Shown: positions 30,874 through 39,273 of the stretch, one piece after another | Layout of the letters: every line of letters starts with the position of its first letter | Numbering within the stretch: the first letter of the stretch is position 1 | Assembly (NCBI GenBank): GCA_015655335.1 | Contig: JAATFF010000133.1 | Coordinates: 1 to 47,731 of the forward strand | Direction of reading: 5' to 3' | DNA: 47,731 nt | DNA from: Lysobacterales bacterium | Lineage (GTDB): Bacteria; Pseudomonadota; Gammaproteobacteria; Xanthomonadales; Rhodanobacteraceae | The notes under the pieces: model-generated | What the model was told of the DNA's origin: nothing | The model's database searches: none | Seen by the model: only the letters and a program-made list of their open reading frames with translations | Position numbers and translations under genes: made by a program

Positions 30874-31481
30874 TGCGCTTGTTTGGAAAGCTTTACGCGC
30901 GCGTTTTGGTCTGGGCGCGCGATCCCCGAGCGATCTACTACCTTTGCGGACTTAGTTTCGTCGAAGCCTTCATCTTTCCGATCATGCCGGAAGTGATGCT
31001 CGCTCCGATGATGCTTGGCAAGCGGCATAAGGCGTTTTTCTACGCCAATATCAGCCTGTTGTTTTCGCTGCTGGGGTCGTTGGTGGGTTATGCGTTGGGT
31101 CATTGGGCCTTCCATGCGCTGACGCCATTGTTGCAATCGCTGCATCTCTACGATCCCATCGAACGCGGCGTCGAAAATCTGCGCACGCAGATGAATCAGC
31201 ACTGGTTTGAGTTGCTGCTGGTATTGACGCTTGCCGCTTTGCAGCCGGTGGTGCCGATGAAGTTCGTCACCTGGGCGGCCGGCATCGTTGGCGTGCCGGT
31301 GATTCCGTTTCTAGCCTGCGTATTGCTCGGGCGCGGCAAGCGGGTGTGGTTGCTTGCGCTATTGATCCGATTGTTCGGTGAGCGCGCCGAACGTGTCCTT
31401 CACCGCCATATCGAATGGATCGGCTGGGCTGCCCTGGTCGTACTGGCTGCACTTGCGGCTTGGTGGATCCTCAAGCACTAG
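30873..31481 (+). CDS. yqaA: YqaA/DedA-family (VTT domain) inner-membrane protein
   Basis: 202 aa with four to five hydrophobic segments. The SNARE-associated/VTT features are YYLCGLSFVEAFIFPIMPEV near the N terminus and the re-entrant-loop motif PVVPMKFVTWAAGIVGVP. Relatives in the DedA superfamily translocate undecaprenyl phosphate or phospholipids; no direct data exist for this subfamily that I can cite. It is translationally coupled to pcm, and nlpD follows 64 nt after its stop. Confidence 0.85.
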   Translation: MRLFGKLYARVLVWARDPRAIYYLCGLSFVEAFIFPIMPEVMLAPMMLGKRHKAFFYANISLLFSLLGSLVGYALGHWAFHALTPLLQSLHLYDPIERGVENLRTQMNQHWFELLLVLTLAALQPVVPMKFVTWAAGIVGVPVIPFLACVLLGRGKRVWLLALLIRLFGERAERVLHRHIEWIGWAALVVLAALAAWWILKH

Positions 31482-31545
31482 CTCCCGGCCATCCATTTAG
31501 CCGGTCCGCATGAAAACTCCGCGCGACCTCGTTATGCTCAGACGC

Positions 31546-32421
31546 ATGAAAGGATTAATGCGATGGTCCGCGTCCACCTCTATTGCACTACTCATGGCCG
31601 GTTGCAGCACGGTCGTGGTCCAACAGCCGCCGCAGGGATCTACCGTCCGGCCTGTGCAGGCGAGTAGCACGGTCGGCACTTATACGGTCGTCAAAGGTGA
31701 CACGCTTTACTCCATTGCTTTTCGCAACGGCATGGATTTTCGTGAATTGGCCAGAGTAAACGGCGTTGCTGCGCCCTACACGATCTGGCCCGGCCAGGTG
31801 CTCAAGCTATCCGCTCATGGTCCGGCGCCTATCGTGCATGCGCCGCCTGTGGTCGCCAAGGCACCTCCGAATACACCGCAGCAGGCGCCTTCTGCACCCG
31901 TATCTCAACCCGCCGAACCGGTAGCGTCCGCGCCCAAGCCTGCTCATGCGAGTTCCGTGGTCCCCGTGGCGGGCGTAGCGCCGGCGGCAGTCGTTCCTGT
32001 CGCGGCAACGGCGGCGCCCATCGTTGCGAGCGGGGGTACGAGGAGCGCGGGCGGCGTGAAATGGCGTTGGCCAGCGTCTGGCGCCGTAGTCGGGCGATTC
32101 CAAAGCAGTGCCGCCATTCCGGGCATCGATATCGCCGGCAAGGAAGGTGATGCCGTGGTCGCAGCCGCCGATGGCGTGGTGGTCTATAGCGGCAATGGTC
32201 TGGTCGGTTACGGTGAGCTGGTCATCATCAAGCACAACGACAGCTTCCTGTCCGCTTACGGGCACAACCGCAAACGCTTGGTGACGGAAGGGCAGCAAGT
32301 GAAGGCCGGTCAGCAGATCGCGGAGATGGGCTCGAGCAGCAGTTCGCGTGATGAACTGGAGTTTCAGATACGCAAGGACGGCAGCCCGGTCGATCCGCTC
32401 GACTACCTGCCTACACGCTGA
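31546..32421 (+). CDS. nlpD: NlpD-like LysM/M23 lipoprotein, amidase activator
   Basis: About 291 aa. The lipobox LLMAGC puts the acylated Cys at 20. A LysM peptidoglycan-binding domain follows (YTVVKGDTLYSIAFRNGMDF), then a long Pro/Ala/Val linker and a C-terminal LytM (M23) domain. The first zinc His is replaced (PGIDIAG instead of HxGxD), so it should be catalytically dead, like E. coli NlpD, which activates AmiC at the septum. The start is uncertain: ATGs at 31510, 31546 and 31558 are in frame, and AAAGGA precedes 31558 closely. rpoS, its neighbour in E. coli, is absent here. Confidence 0.9.
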   Translation: MKGLMRWSASTSIALLMAGCSTVVVQQPPQGSTVRPVQASSTVGTYTVVKGDTLYSIAFRNGMDFRELARVNGVAAPYTIWPGQVLKLSAHGPAPIVHAPPVVAKAPPNTPQQAPSAPVSQPAEPVASAPKPAHASSVVPVAGVAPAAVVPVAATAAPIVASGGTRSAGGVKWRWPASGAVVGRFQSSAAIPGIDIAGKEGDAVVAAADGVVVYSGNGLVGYGELVIIKHNDSFLSAYGHNRKRLVTEGQQVKAGQQIAEMGSSSSSRDELEFQIRKDGSPVDPLDYLPTR

Positions 32422-32427
32422 CCCGGT

Positions 32428-32805
32428 TTACGCGTCGGGGAGAATGAAAGCGGCGACGACTCGTCGACCTTCGCCGGCCAGCAGATCGTAGGTGCGCGCC
32501 GCGGCGGCATTGTCCATGACTTCGATGCCGATGCCTCGGCGCAGAAAACCAGCCATGAAAGCAGCCGGCGGAAATTGCTGGCGTGTCCCCGTGCCGAGCA
32601 ACACCAGTTCCGGTTTCAATTCGAGGATGCTGGCAACATGGCTCTCATCTAGCGCCAGCGCGCTGGAGACCGGCCACTGCTCGACGGCGCGATCGGGAGC
32701 CAGCAGAAAACTCGCGGTCAGTTCGCGATCGACAATCGTGATGGCGTTGGGGGCAACCCGACGGACGAAAAGGTATCCGTTTGGCCTATCCAGCGATAAA
32801 TCCAT
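32428..32805 (-). CDS. Mth938-like domain protein (DUF498)
   Basis: 125 aa single-domain protein. The family core is visible as LTASFLLAPDRAVEQWP, LKPELVLLGTGTRQQFPP and GIGIEVMDNAAAARTYDLLA. It is related to the mitochondrial complex I assembly factor NDUFAF3. The bacterial role is not established. It lies 9 nt after yhbY on the same strand and faces nlpD. Confidence 0.88.
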   Translation of the reverse strand: MDLSLDRPNGYLFVRRVAPNAITIVDRELTASFLLAPDRAVEQWPVSSALALDESHVASILELKPELVLLGTGTRQQFPPAAFMAGFLRRGIGIEVMDNAAAARTYDLLAGEGRRVVAAFILPDA

Positions 32806-32814
32806 GGCCGTTCC

Positions 32815-33111
32815 TTAACGCGGCAAAGCAAGCCGCGGATCGTCTTCGTTGCGCCGGAACAGCACCACGATGTGACCGATCTGCTGCACGCTTTCGGCAC
32901 CGGTTCCTTTGAGCAAGGTGCCGATCTGCGTGTCGCGCTCGTCTTTGCCGCCGCCGGAGAGCTTCACTTTCACCAGCTCGTGGTGCGACAACGCCAGGTC
33001 GAGTTCCTTCACCACCGCTTCGGTCGCGCCCTTGGCGCCCAGCAGAATCACCGGGTGAAGATCGTGAGCGAGGCTGCGCAGATAGCGTCGCTGCGAAGGG
33101 GAAATGGCCAT
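32815..33111 (-). CDS. yhbY: Ribosome-associated RNA-binding protein, CRM domain
   Basis: 98 aa CRM-domain protein of the YhbY family, which binds pre-50S particles. Motifs are LRSLAHDLHPVILLGAKGAT and the GxxG-type loop in LSGGGKDER. It is divergent from rlmE as in E. coli and many Gammaproteobacteria; the shared 77-nt spacer to the rlmE start must hold both promoters. Confidence 0.93.
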   Translation of the reverse strand: MAISPSQRRYLRSLAHDLHPVILLGAKGATEAVVKELDLALSHHELVKVKLSGGGKDERDTQIGTLLKGTGAESVQQIGHIVVLFRRNEDDPRLALPR

Positions 33112-33188
33112 GCGTTCAGTCTCGGATTCGCGACTAGGGGACCGTAAAGGGTATCATGGACTTCCCCTGTTCCCGGCCGTTGCCGATC

Positions 33189-33839
33189 ATGCCTCGCAGC
33201 AAGAGCAGTTCCCGCTGGCTGCGGGAGCACTTCGATGATGTCTACGTCAAAAAGGCCCAGGCCGAGGGGCTGCGTTCGCGTGCGGTTTTCAAGCTGGAGG
33301 AGCTGATCGAGCGCGATAACCTGCTCAAGCCGGGTATGCGCATAGTGGACCTCGGCGCGGCGCCTGGCGGGTGGTCGCAGCTGGTTCGTCAGCGCCTGGG
33401 CGATAGTGGTACCGTGGTGGCGTTGGATATCCTGCCCATGCAGGGTATTGGCGGCGTCGATTTCTTGCAGGGCGATTTTCGTGAAGAAAGCGTCTTGCGT
33501 GAATTGGAGTCGCACCTGGACGGCCAAAAGCTCGATCTTGTGCTGTCGGACATGGCCCCCAATATGAGTGGGGTGGCCTTGGCCGACCAGATCCGAGCGA
33601 TGGATCTGGCCGAACTGGCGCTTGATTTCAGTAAGCACTGGCTCAAACCGGGCGGAGCGTTTTTAATCAAGTTGTTCCAGGGAACGGGCTTCGACGATTA
33701 CCTGCGAGGCTTGCGCACGTCCTTCACGCGCGTAAGCATGCGTAAACCAAAGGCCTCACGCGCACGTTCGCGTGAGGTATATGCGCTGGCTACCGGATAC
33801 AAACCGGGCGGCCGGCAGACTGGCGAGAACCGCGCATGA
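33189..33839 (+). CDS. rlmE: 23S rRNA (uridine-2552) 2'-O-methyltransferase
   Basis: RrmJ/FtsJ methyltransferase (216 aa) for U2552 of the 23S A loop. The SAM site is [14 protein letters not shown], and the K-D-K-E tetrad is recognisable in [12 protein letters not shown] and FLIKLFQG. I chose the ATG at 33189 ([15 protein letters not shown], the family N terminus); the in-frame ATG at 33156 adds 11 unconserved residues. It overlaps ftsH by 4 nt. Confidence 0.95.
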   Translation: MPRSKSSSRWLREHFDDVYVKKAQAEGLRSRAVFKLEELIERDNLLKPGMRIVDLGAAPGGWSQLVRQRLGDSGTVVALDILPMQGIGGVDFLQGDFREESVLRELESHLDGQKLDLVLSDMAPNMSGVALADQIRAMDLAELALDFSKHWLKPGGAFLIKLFQGTGFDDYLRGLRTSFTRVSMRKPKASRARSREVYALATGYKPGGRQTGENRA

Positions 33840-35773
33840 ACGAGACATGGAAAACCCTGTTGCTCTGGCTGGTTATCGCGGTGGTGCTAATCACCGTGTT
33901 CCAGAGCTTCAACCCGCACGGTGGCGCCTCTTCGGACCTGCCATACAGCAGCTTTGTGCAGAGCGTGGACAGTGGCAATGTCGCCACGGCCACGATCAGC
34001 GCCGAAAACCACGCCACCATCAGCGGCAAGCTGAAGGACGGCAGCAACTACCGCACGGTCGCACCGGTGCTCGGCTTCTCCACCAGCTCGGTGGTCAAGC
34101 AGATGCAGGACAAGAACGTCACCGTGACCCAGGACTCCGGCACGGGTTTCTCGCTGATCGGCCTCTTGGTGAACTGGCTGCCGGTGATTCTGATCGTCGG
34201 CGTGTTCATCTGGTTCATGCGCCAGATGCAGCAGGGTGGCGGTGGACGCGGCGCGATGAGCTTCGGCCGTTCGCGCGCCAAGCTGCAAGGCGAGGATCAG
34301 GTCAAGGTCAATTTCAGTGACGTGGCCGGTTGCGACGAAGCGAAGGAAGAAGTCGGCGAACTTGTCGAGTTCCTGCGCGATCCAGGCAAGTTCCAACGAC
34401 TCGGCGGCAAGATTCCGCGCGGCGTGCTGATGGTCGGTCCACCCGGTACCGGTAAAACGCTGCTCGCCAAGGCGATTGCCGGCGAAGCCAAGGTACCGTT
34501 CTTCTCGATTTCGGGTTCTGACTTCGTCGAAATGTTCGTGGGTGTCGGCGCTTCGCGCGTACGCGATATGTTCGACCAGGCCAAGAAACACGCCCCATGC
34601 ATCATCTTCATCGACGAAATCGATGCCGTGGGTCGTCATCGCGGTGCCGGTCTTGGCGGCGGTCATGACGAACGCGAGCAGACGCTCAATCAGTTGCTGG
34701 TCGAAATGGACGGTTTTGAAGGCACCGAGGGCATCATCGTCATCGCCGCCACCAACCGTCCTGACGTCCTTGATCCCGCGCTGCTTCGTCCAGGCCGTTT
34801 TGATCGCCAGGTGGTGGTCGGCTTGCCGGACGTGAAGGGTCGCGAACAGATTCTCAAAGTGCATCTGCGTAAGGTGCCGACGGCCAGCGACGTGGATGCG
34901 ATGGTGATTGCGCGTGGCACACCTGGCTTCTCGGGCGCGGATCTCGCCAACCTCGTTAACGAAGCTGCCTTGTTCGCTGCCCGCGAGAACGCCCGCGAAG
35001 TGCGCATGAACCATATGGACAAGGCGCGCGACAAGATCCTGATGGGCACCGAACGTCGCTCGATGGCGATGAGCGAAGACGAAAAGAAGCTCACCGCCTA
35101 TCACGAAGCGGGCCACGCCATCGTGGGCCGGCTCGTGCCCGAGCATGATCCGGTCTACAAGGTCACGATCATTCCGCGCGGTCGTGCCTTGGGTGTGACG
35201 ATGTATCTGCCGGAAGGCGACAAGTACAGCATGAACAAGCTGGCGATCGAGTCGCAGCTTTGTTCGCTATACGGCGGTCGCGTAGCCGAAGAAATCATCT
35301 TCGGTACCGACAAGGTGACGACCGGCGCTTCGAACGATATCGAGCGTGCCACCAAGATGGCGCGCAACATGGCCACCAAGTGGGGTTTGTCCGATGAACT
35401 CGGACCCGTCACCTATGGCGAGGAAGAGGACGAGGTGTTCCTGGGTCGTTCGGTAACTCAGCATAAGAACGTCTCCAACGAAACCGCGCGCAAGATCGAC
35501 GAAGTGGTGCGTGAAATCCTCAATCGAGCCTATGCGCGCAGCAAGCAACTGCTGACCGACAACATCGACAAACTGCATGTGATGGCCGATGTGTTGCTGC
35601 AGTACGAAACGATTGATGCGCGCCAGATCGACGACATCATGAATGGCCGCGTTCCGGGGCCCCCGGCGGATTGGTCCAAGACTTCTTCGCCTGGTTCGTC
35701 GGTGCCGCCACCGCCTCCTCGTGGCGATGCGGGTGCCAAGGTAGGCGATCCGGCGACGCAGAGCAGAGTTTGA
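33836..35773 (+). CDS. ftsH: ATP-dependent zinc metalloprotease FtsH
   Basis: Membrane-anchored AAA+ protease (645 aa) degrading membrane and regulatory proteins. Two TM helices flank a periplasmic loop (about 5-22 and 105-122). The AAA module has Walker A GPPGTGKT (K207), Walker B IIFIDEID and the SRH arginines in [10 protein letters not shown]. The zinc site is HEAGH starting at H423, with a later Asp ligand. The C terminus is Pro/Gly-rich. It is coupled to rlmE and followed by a strong terminator. folP, a usual neighbour, does not follow. Confidence 0.97.
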   Translation: MNETWKTLLLWLVIAVVLITVFQSFNPHGGASSDLPYSSFVQSVDSGNVATATISAENHATISGKLKDGSNYRTVAPVLGFSTSSVVKQMQDKNVTVTQDSGTGFSLIGLLVNWLPVILIVGVFIWFMRQMQQGGGGRGAMSFGRSRAKLQGEDQVKVNFSDVAGCDEAKEEVGELVEFLRDPGKFQRLGGKIPRGVLMVGPPGTGKTLLAKAIAGEAKVPFFSISGSDFVEMFVGVGASRVRDMFDQAKKHAPCIIFIDEIDAVGRHRGAGLGGGHDEREQTLNQLLVEMDGFEGTEGIIVIAATNRPDVLDPALLRPGRFDRQVVVGLPDVKGREQILKVHLRKVPTASDVDAMVIARGTPGFSGADLANLVNEAALFAARENAREVRMNHMDKARDKILMGTERRSMAMSEDEKKLTAYHEAGHAIVGRLVPEHDPVYKVTIIPRGRALGVTMYLPEGDKYSMNKLAIESQLCSLYGGRVAEEIIFGTDKVTTGASNDIERATKMARNMATKWGLSDELGPVTYGEEEDEVFLGRSVTQHKNVSNETARKIDEVVREILNRAYARSKQLLTDNIDKLHVMADVLLQYETIDARQIDDIMNGRVPGPPADWSKTSSPGSSVPPPPPRGDAGAKVGDPATQSRV

Positions 35774-35816
35774 GTTATTGAGTTATCGGCCGTTAGAGGC
35801 CACTCAAGAAAAAAAG

Positions 35817-35842
35817 AGCCGCCTTTTCGAGGCGGCTTTTTT
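35817..35842 (+). terminator. Intrinsic terminator after ftsH
   Basis: AGCCGCC (35817-35823), loop TTTTCGA, and GGCGGCT (35831-35837) run into TTTTTT. It lies 43 nt past the ftsH stop. An A-run on the other side means it could work in both directions. Confidence 0.92.
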
Positions 35843-35891
35843 ATTGCACGAGGGTCGCCGACGTGACGTCCTATGGATCTCCCGTGGCATA

Positions 35892-35935
35892 TTTATCCGG
35901 ATAATATTGATAAATAGTTTTATCCGGGTATTATT
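35892..35935 (+). promoter_or_regulatory. Promoter overlapped by a 17-bp direct repeat (operator-like) upstream of the DUF2239 gene
   Basis: Two copies of TTTATCCGG-N-TA-N-TATT (35892-35908 and 35919-35935, 15 of 17 identical) lie 27 bp apart in an AT-rich patch. The first contains the perfect palindrome TATCCGGATA (35894-35903). A sigma-70-like promoter sits across them: TTGATA at 35907-35912 (5/6), 16 nt, TATTAT at 35929-35934 (5/6). The -35 touches copy 1 and the -10 lies in copy 2, so a protein bound here would block RNA polymerase. The ATG is about 23 nt after the likely start. Confidence 0.6.
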
Positions 35936-35963
35936 TGGGTTCCTTACCTCGACGTCGCCAGCG

Positions 35964-36581
35964 ATGAACGCCATACCTTCCCATTCCTATACCAGCTTCC
36001 AAGGCCCTCGTCGCTTGGTTACAGGGGCGTTGCCAGCCGTTGCTTTGGCAGTCAAGCGAGCGATGGAGCAACGCTCCGACAGCCCGATATTGACCTTCGA
36101 TAACAGTTCGGGACGATCGATCGATATCGATACGAGAGGCTCGGACGACGAAATGGTGGGGCGCCTGACAAAGGCTTATGAGCATGTCGCATCGGCTGGC
36201 GCAGGCCCGGATTCGGAAGAACCTCGCGGCCGAGGACGCCCCAAACTGGGAGTCGTCGCCCGTGAGGTGACGCTACTGCCTAGGCATTGGGAATGGTTGT
36301 CTGCGCAGCCCGGCGGTGCTTCCGTGGCATTGCGCAAGCTGGTTGAGCAGGCTCGGCTCACTCATGGCGAACGGGATAAGACACGCAAAGCCCATGAGCG
36401 GGCGTATTACTTCATGTCGGCGATGGCCGGCGATATGCCGGGTTTTGAGGAAGCTACACGCGCACTATTTGCGAATGACATGCGCGCATTCGGCGAACTT
36501 ATCGCAGCATGGCCAAACGATGTGCGCGATCACGCGACGTGGCTTGCCAATGATAGCGATACGCCGACACCGGCCGACTGA
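35964..36581 (+). CDS. DUF2239 family protein, possible DNA-binding protein
   Basis: 205 aa protein of a family with no known function. At about 88-97 there is an AT-hook-like core, RGRGRPK. It is followed directly by REVTLLPRHWEWLSAQPG then GASVALRKLVEQAR, which reads like a ribbon-helix-helix fold: a short beta strand, then two helices. The N-terminal part (about 1-85) is Ser/Arg-rich and the C-terminal part helical. I chose the ATG at 35964 because the N terminus MNAIPSHSYTSFQGPRRLV looks native; the open frame before it lies over the ftsH terminator. DNA binding and autoregulation are inferences. It converges on arsC with 3 nt between. Confidence 0.8.
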   Translation: MNAIPSHSYTSFQGPRRLVTGALPAVALAVKRAMEQRSDSPILTFDNSSGRSIDIDTRGSDDEMVGRLTKAYEHVASAGAGPDSEEPRGRGRPKLGVVAREVTLLPRHWEWLSAQPGGASVALRKLVEQARLTHGERDKTRKAHERAYYFMSAMAGDMPGFEEATRALFANDMRAFGELIAAWPNDVRDHATWLANDSDTPTPAD

Positions 36582-36584
36582 ACG

Positions 36585-36929
36585 TCAGAGAATATCCCGA
36601 ACGATTTCAGGGGGACGTCCGATCACAGCCCTGCCGTTTACTACCACGATGGGGCGCTCAATCAGGCGAGGATGAGCCGTCATCGCGGCGATCAACGCTT
36701 GCTCATCCAGCGCAGGATCGTCCAAATGCAGCGATTGGTATTCCTCTTCGCCGGTGCGGAGCAGTTGGCGCGCCGTGATACGAAGTTGTGACAACAAGAC
36801 GTTCAATTCATCGATACTGGGCGGCGTTTCGAGGTAGTTGATCACCTCGAACGGCTTACCGTGTTGCTCGAGCAGAGCCAGCGCGCTACGCGACTTTGAG
36901 CAGCGCGGGTTGTGATAAATGCGAATCAT
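36585..36929 (-). CDS. arsC: ArsC-family arsenate reductase (glutaredoxin type)
   Basis: 114 aa thioredoxin-fold protein. The catalytic Cys is in YHNPRCSKSR, with the Arg-containing ERPIVVVNGRAVIGRPPE at the other end. This pattern matches glutaredoxin-dependent arsenate reductase rather than YffB/Spx. No other ars genes are nearby, so a general stress or detoxification role is as likely as true arsenic resistance. It lies 35 nt after rluB on the same strand. Confidence 0.9.
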   Translation of the reverse strand: MIRIYHNPRCSKSRSALALLEQHGKPFEVINYLETPPSIDELNVLLSQLRITARQLLRTGEEEYQSLHLDDPALDEQALIAAMTAHPRLIERPIVVVNGRAVIGRPPEIVRDIL

Positions 36930-36964
36930 CGGAAGAGGGATGGCGCACGATGCCGTTCGCAGCT

Positions 36965-38410
36965 TCAGCGATTGCCGGAGCGATTGCCACCACCACCGCC
37001 GCCGCTACCACCGCGACCGCCGTGTGGCCGGCCACCGCCACCGCCATGTCCCTGCGGTCTACCGCCGCGGCCCTGAGGGCGTCCACCCTGACCTTGGCCC
37101 TGTCCTTGCCCTTGCCCTCCTGGATGGCTGCCGCCGCGATTGTTGCGGTTGGCGTTGCCGCTGAAACCACCGTAAGGAGTGCTGGGATTGGCATTGCTAT
37201 GACGGCGATTGCCGGCAGGGTTGCCGCCACCGCCACCGCCACCGCCGCTGGCAGGGCGACCGCCATCGCGGCTTTCGCCCGCGAACCATGTGCGTGCGGG
37301 AGGCAATTCCTGGCCAGGGCCGATGCCGCGTTTTTTCTTGTTGCGATTGATGCCGGGACCGTTTGCTGAGCGCTCGGGCTTGGCAACGTTGCCGTTCACT
37401 TCGCGATTTGGATTCGGGCGACGGCGTTGCTGCTTGCCGCGTGCCGGCTCCTCGCGGATGCGATCGAAGGCGCGCAATTCACGCGCTTCGTCGTGATAAC
37501 CGCCACTCCACGCAGTACCAGCGCCTTTCTCCGGGCGATATTCGGTGACATTGCGGGGCGCGCGGCGTTGATGCAGCACTGGGCTAAGCGTCAACACCGG
37601 TTGCGGAGCACCAAGGCCGGCGACCTTGCGCAGTTCCTTGACCGATTCTTCGCTCAACGTTTCACAGTCGCTACGGCGTAGCGCGCGCGGCAGTTCGATG
37701 TTGCCGTAACGAATGCGCTTGAGTCGGCTAACCAGAAAGCCCTGCGAATCCCACAGGCGGCGGACCTCGCGATTGCGGCCTTCGCGAATGACCACGCGGA
37801 ACCAGCTATGGCTGCCGCCACGACTGATGATCGCGATTTCGTCGAAGCGGGCAGGGCCGTCTTCCAATTCCACGCCGGTTTTAAGCTTTTCGATCATTTC
37901 ATCGGGGACTTCGCCATGCACGCGGCAGAGGTATTCGCGCTCCAGACCACTGCGCGGATGCATCAGGGCGTTGGCAAGCTCGCCGTCGGTGGTCAGCAGA
38001 AGCAGACCCGTAGTGTTGATATCCAGGCGACCCACGGCAACCCAGCGCGCGCCCTTCAGTCGCGGCAGCTGTTCGAATACGGTGGGGCGACCTTCTGGAT
38101 CTTCGCGCGTGGTCACCACGCCCTCGGGCTTGTGGTAGACCAGTACCTCGGCGTCGTCCCGGCTATCGGTGGCGACGACGAACTGTTTGCTGTCGATGAC
38201 GACGCGATCACCGGCGCGGACGCTGGCACCGATCGTGGCCGGGCTGCCGTTGAGTTCGACTTCGCCGCCCTGGATGCGTTGTTCCAGCATACGGCGAGAG
38301 CCAAGACCGGCGTTGGCGAGCACCTTGTGCAGGCGTTCTTCGATCTGCGGTGCGTTTTCAGGCGTTGCAGCGCGCTTGAGACTTAATACGGATTTTTGCG
38401 GCGCATTCAT
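36965..38410 (-). CDS. rluB: 23S rRNA pseudouridine synthase RluB with long Gly/Asn/Arg-rich tail
   Basis: 481 aa. An S4 RNA-binding domain (about 23-75) is followed by the RsuA-type catalytic domain with D130 in VAVGRLDINTTGLLLL. This class makes pseudouridine 2605 in 23S rRNA. From about residue 290 to the end the protein is a disordered tail of Arg/Asn, then Gly-Gln-Gly-Arg repeats (GQGQGQGQGG, RGGRPQGHGGGGG), far beyond the catalytic core. The start overlaps the scpB stop by 4 nt, a linkage seen in many Gammaproteobacteria. Confidence 0.93.
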   Translation of the reverse strand: MNAPQKSVLSLKRAATPENAPQIEERLHKVLANAGLGSRRMLEQRIQGGEVELNGSPATIGASVRAGDRVVIDSKQFVVATDSRDDAEVLVYHKPEGVVTTREDPEGRPTVFEQLPRLKGARWVAVGRLDINTTGLLLLTTDGELANALMHPRSGLEREYLCRVHGEVPDEMIEKLKTGVELEDGPARFDEIAIISRGGSHSWFRVVIREGRNREVRRLWDSQGFLVSRLKRIRYGNIELPRALRRSDCETLSEESVKELRKVAGLGAPQPVLTLSPVLHQRRAPRNVTEYRPEKGAGTAWSGGYHDEARELRAFDRIREEPARGKQQRRRPNPNREVNGNVAKPERSANGPGINRNKKKRGIGPGQELPPARTWFAGESRDGGRPASGGGGGGGGNPAGNRRHSNANPSTPYGGFSGNANRNNRGGSHPGGQGQGQGQGQGGRPQGRGGRPQGHGGGGGRPHGGRGGSGGGGGGNRSGNR

Positions 38411-39234
38411 GCGCGGTACTCCTCGGTGTCTTGCTCGGCGGTGCCGTTTGCGGCCTCCGCACTGTCCGCTGCCTCATCGGCAGTGGAGGGATGGGTTTCG
38501 TTGACGGTATCCACGTCAGGCGCGGGTTCGTCATGCTGTGAATCGGTGATGTCCGCGTGATCGTGTTGATCGTCGCCGGCAGGATGTTCGTTTTCGTCTT
38601 TTTCTGCTTCTGCGCTTTCGGGTTCTTCTTCAGCGTCAGGGTCGATCGGCAAATCGCGGATGACGCGGGGCGGGAAGGGGTCATCGTCCAGGCGAAGCTG
38701 CGGATCTTCCAGGTCGCGGATTTCGGCAAGCGTCGGCAGTTCATCCAGCGATTTGAGGTTGAAATAATCGAGAAAAGCGCGAGTGGTACCGAACAATGCC
38801 GGTTTGCCAGGTACGTCGCGGTGGCCCACCACGCGAATCCACTCGCGCTCTTCCATCGTCTTGATGATGTTGGAGGAGACCACCACGCCGCGGATTTGCT
38901 CGATTTCCGGGCGCGTGATGGGCTGGCGGTAAGCGATCAATGCCAGCGTTTCCAGCAGCGCGCGCGAGTAACGGCTGGGCTTTTCGCTCCACATGCGCGA
39001 TATCCAAGGATGAACATCTTGGCGCACTTGGTAGCGAAAACCGGAGCCGACTTCCTTCAGCTCGACGCCGCGACCGTTGCAATCTTCCGCAAGGGCTTCA
39101 AGCGCCATGGCAATCTGCGCACGGTCGACGCCGTCTTCCTCGACAAACAGCTCGCCCAGTTGCGCCACGCTCAACGGTTGGCTGGCGGCCAGTAAAGCGG
39201 CTTCGATAATCGGTTTCAGTTGCTCGATCTGCAT
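38407..39234 (-). CDS. scpB: Segregation and condensation protein B
   Basis: Kleisin-associated winged-helix protein (275 aa) that works with ScpA and SMC in chromosome condensation. The core (about 1-185) contains RALLETLALIAYRQPITRPE and RGVVVSSNIIKTMEERE. After about residue 190 comes a very acidic tail (DPDAEEEPESAEAEKDENEH and on to the end) of roughly 85 residues. It is coupled to rluB. scpA lies 39 nt upstream. Confidence 0.94.
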   Translation of the reverse strand: MQIEQLKPIIEAALLAASQPLSVAQLGELFVEEDGVDRAQIAMALEALAEDCNGRGVELKEVGSGFRYQVRQDVHPWISRMWSEKPSRYSRALLETLALIAYRQPITRPEIEQIRGVVVSSNIIKTMEEREWIRVVGHRDVPGKPALFGTTRAFLDYFNLKSLDELPTLAEIRDLEDPQLRLDDDPFPPRVIRDLPIDPDAEEEPESAEAEKDENEHPAGDDQHDHADITDSQHDEPAPDVDTVNETHPSTADEAADSAEAANGTAEQDTEEYRA

Positions 39235-39273
39235 AAGCTTAGGATCGGGTGTCCATGACGGGTTGCGTTCGCG

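Noticed and set aside
33887-35146. Long minus-strand open frame (419 codons) opposite ftsH
   Set aside because: It mirrors the codon pattern of ftsH, has a His/Asp-rich composition typical of antisense shadows in GC-rich DNA, and shows no motif.
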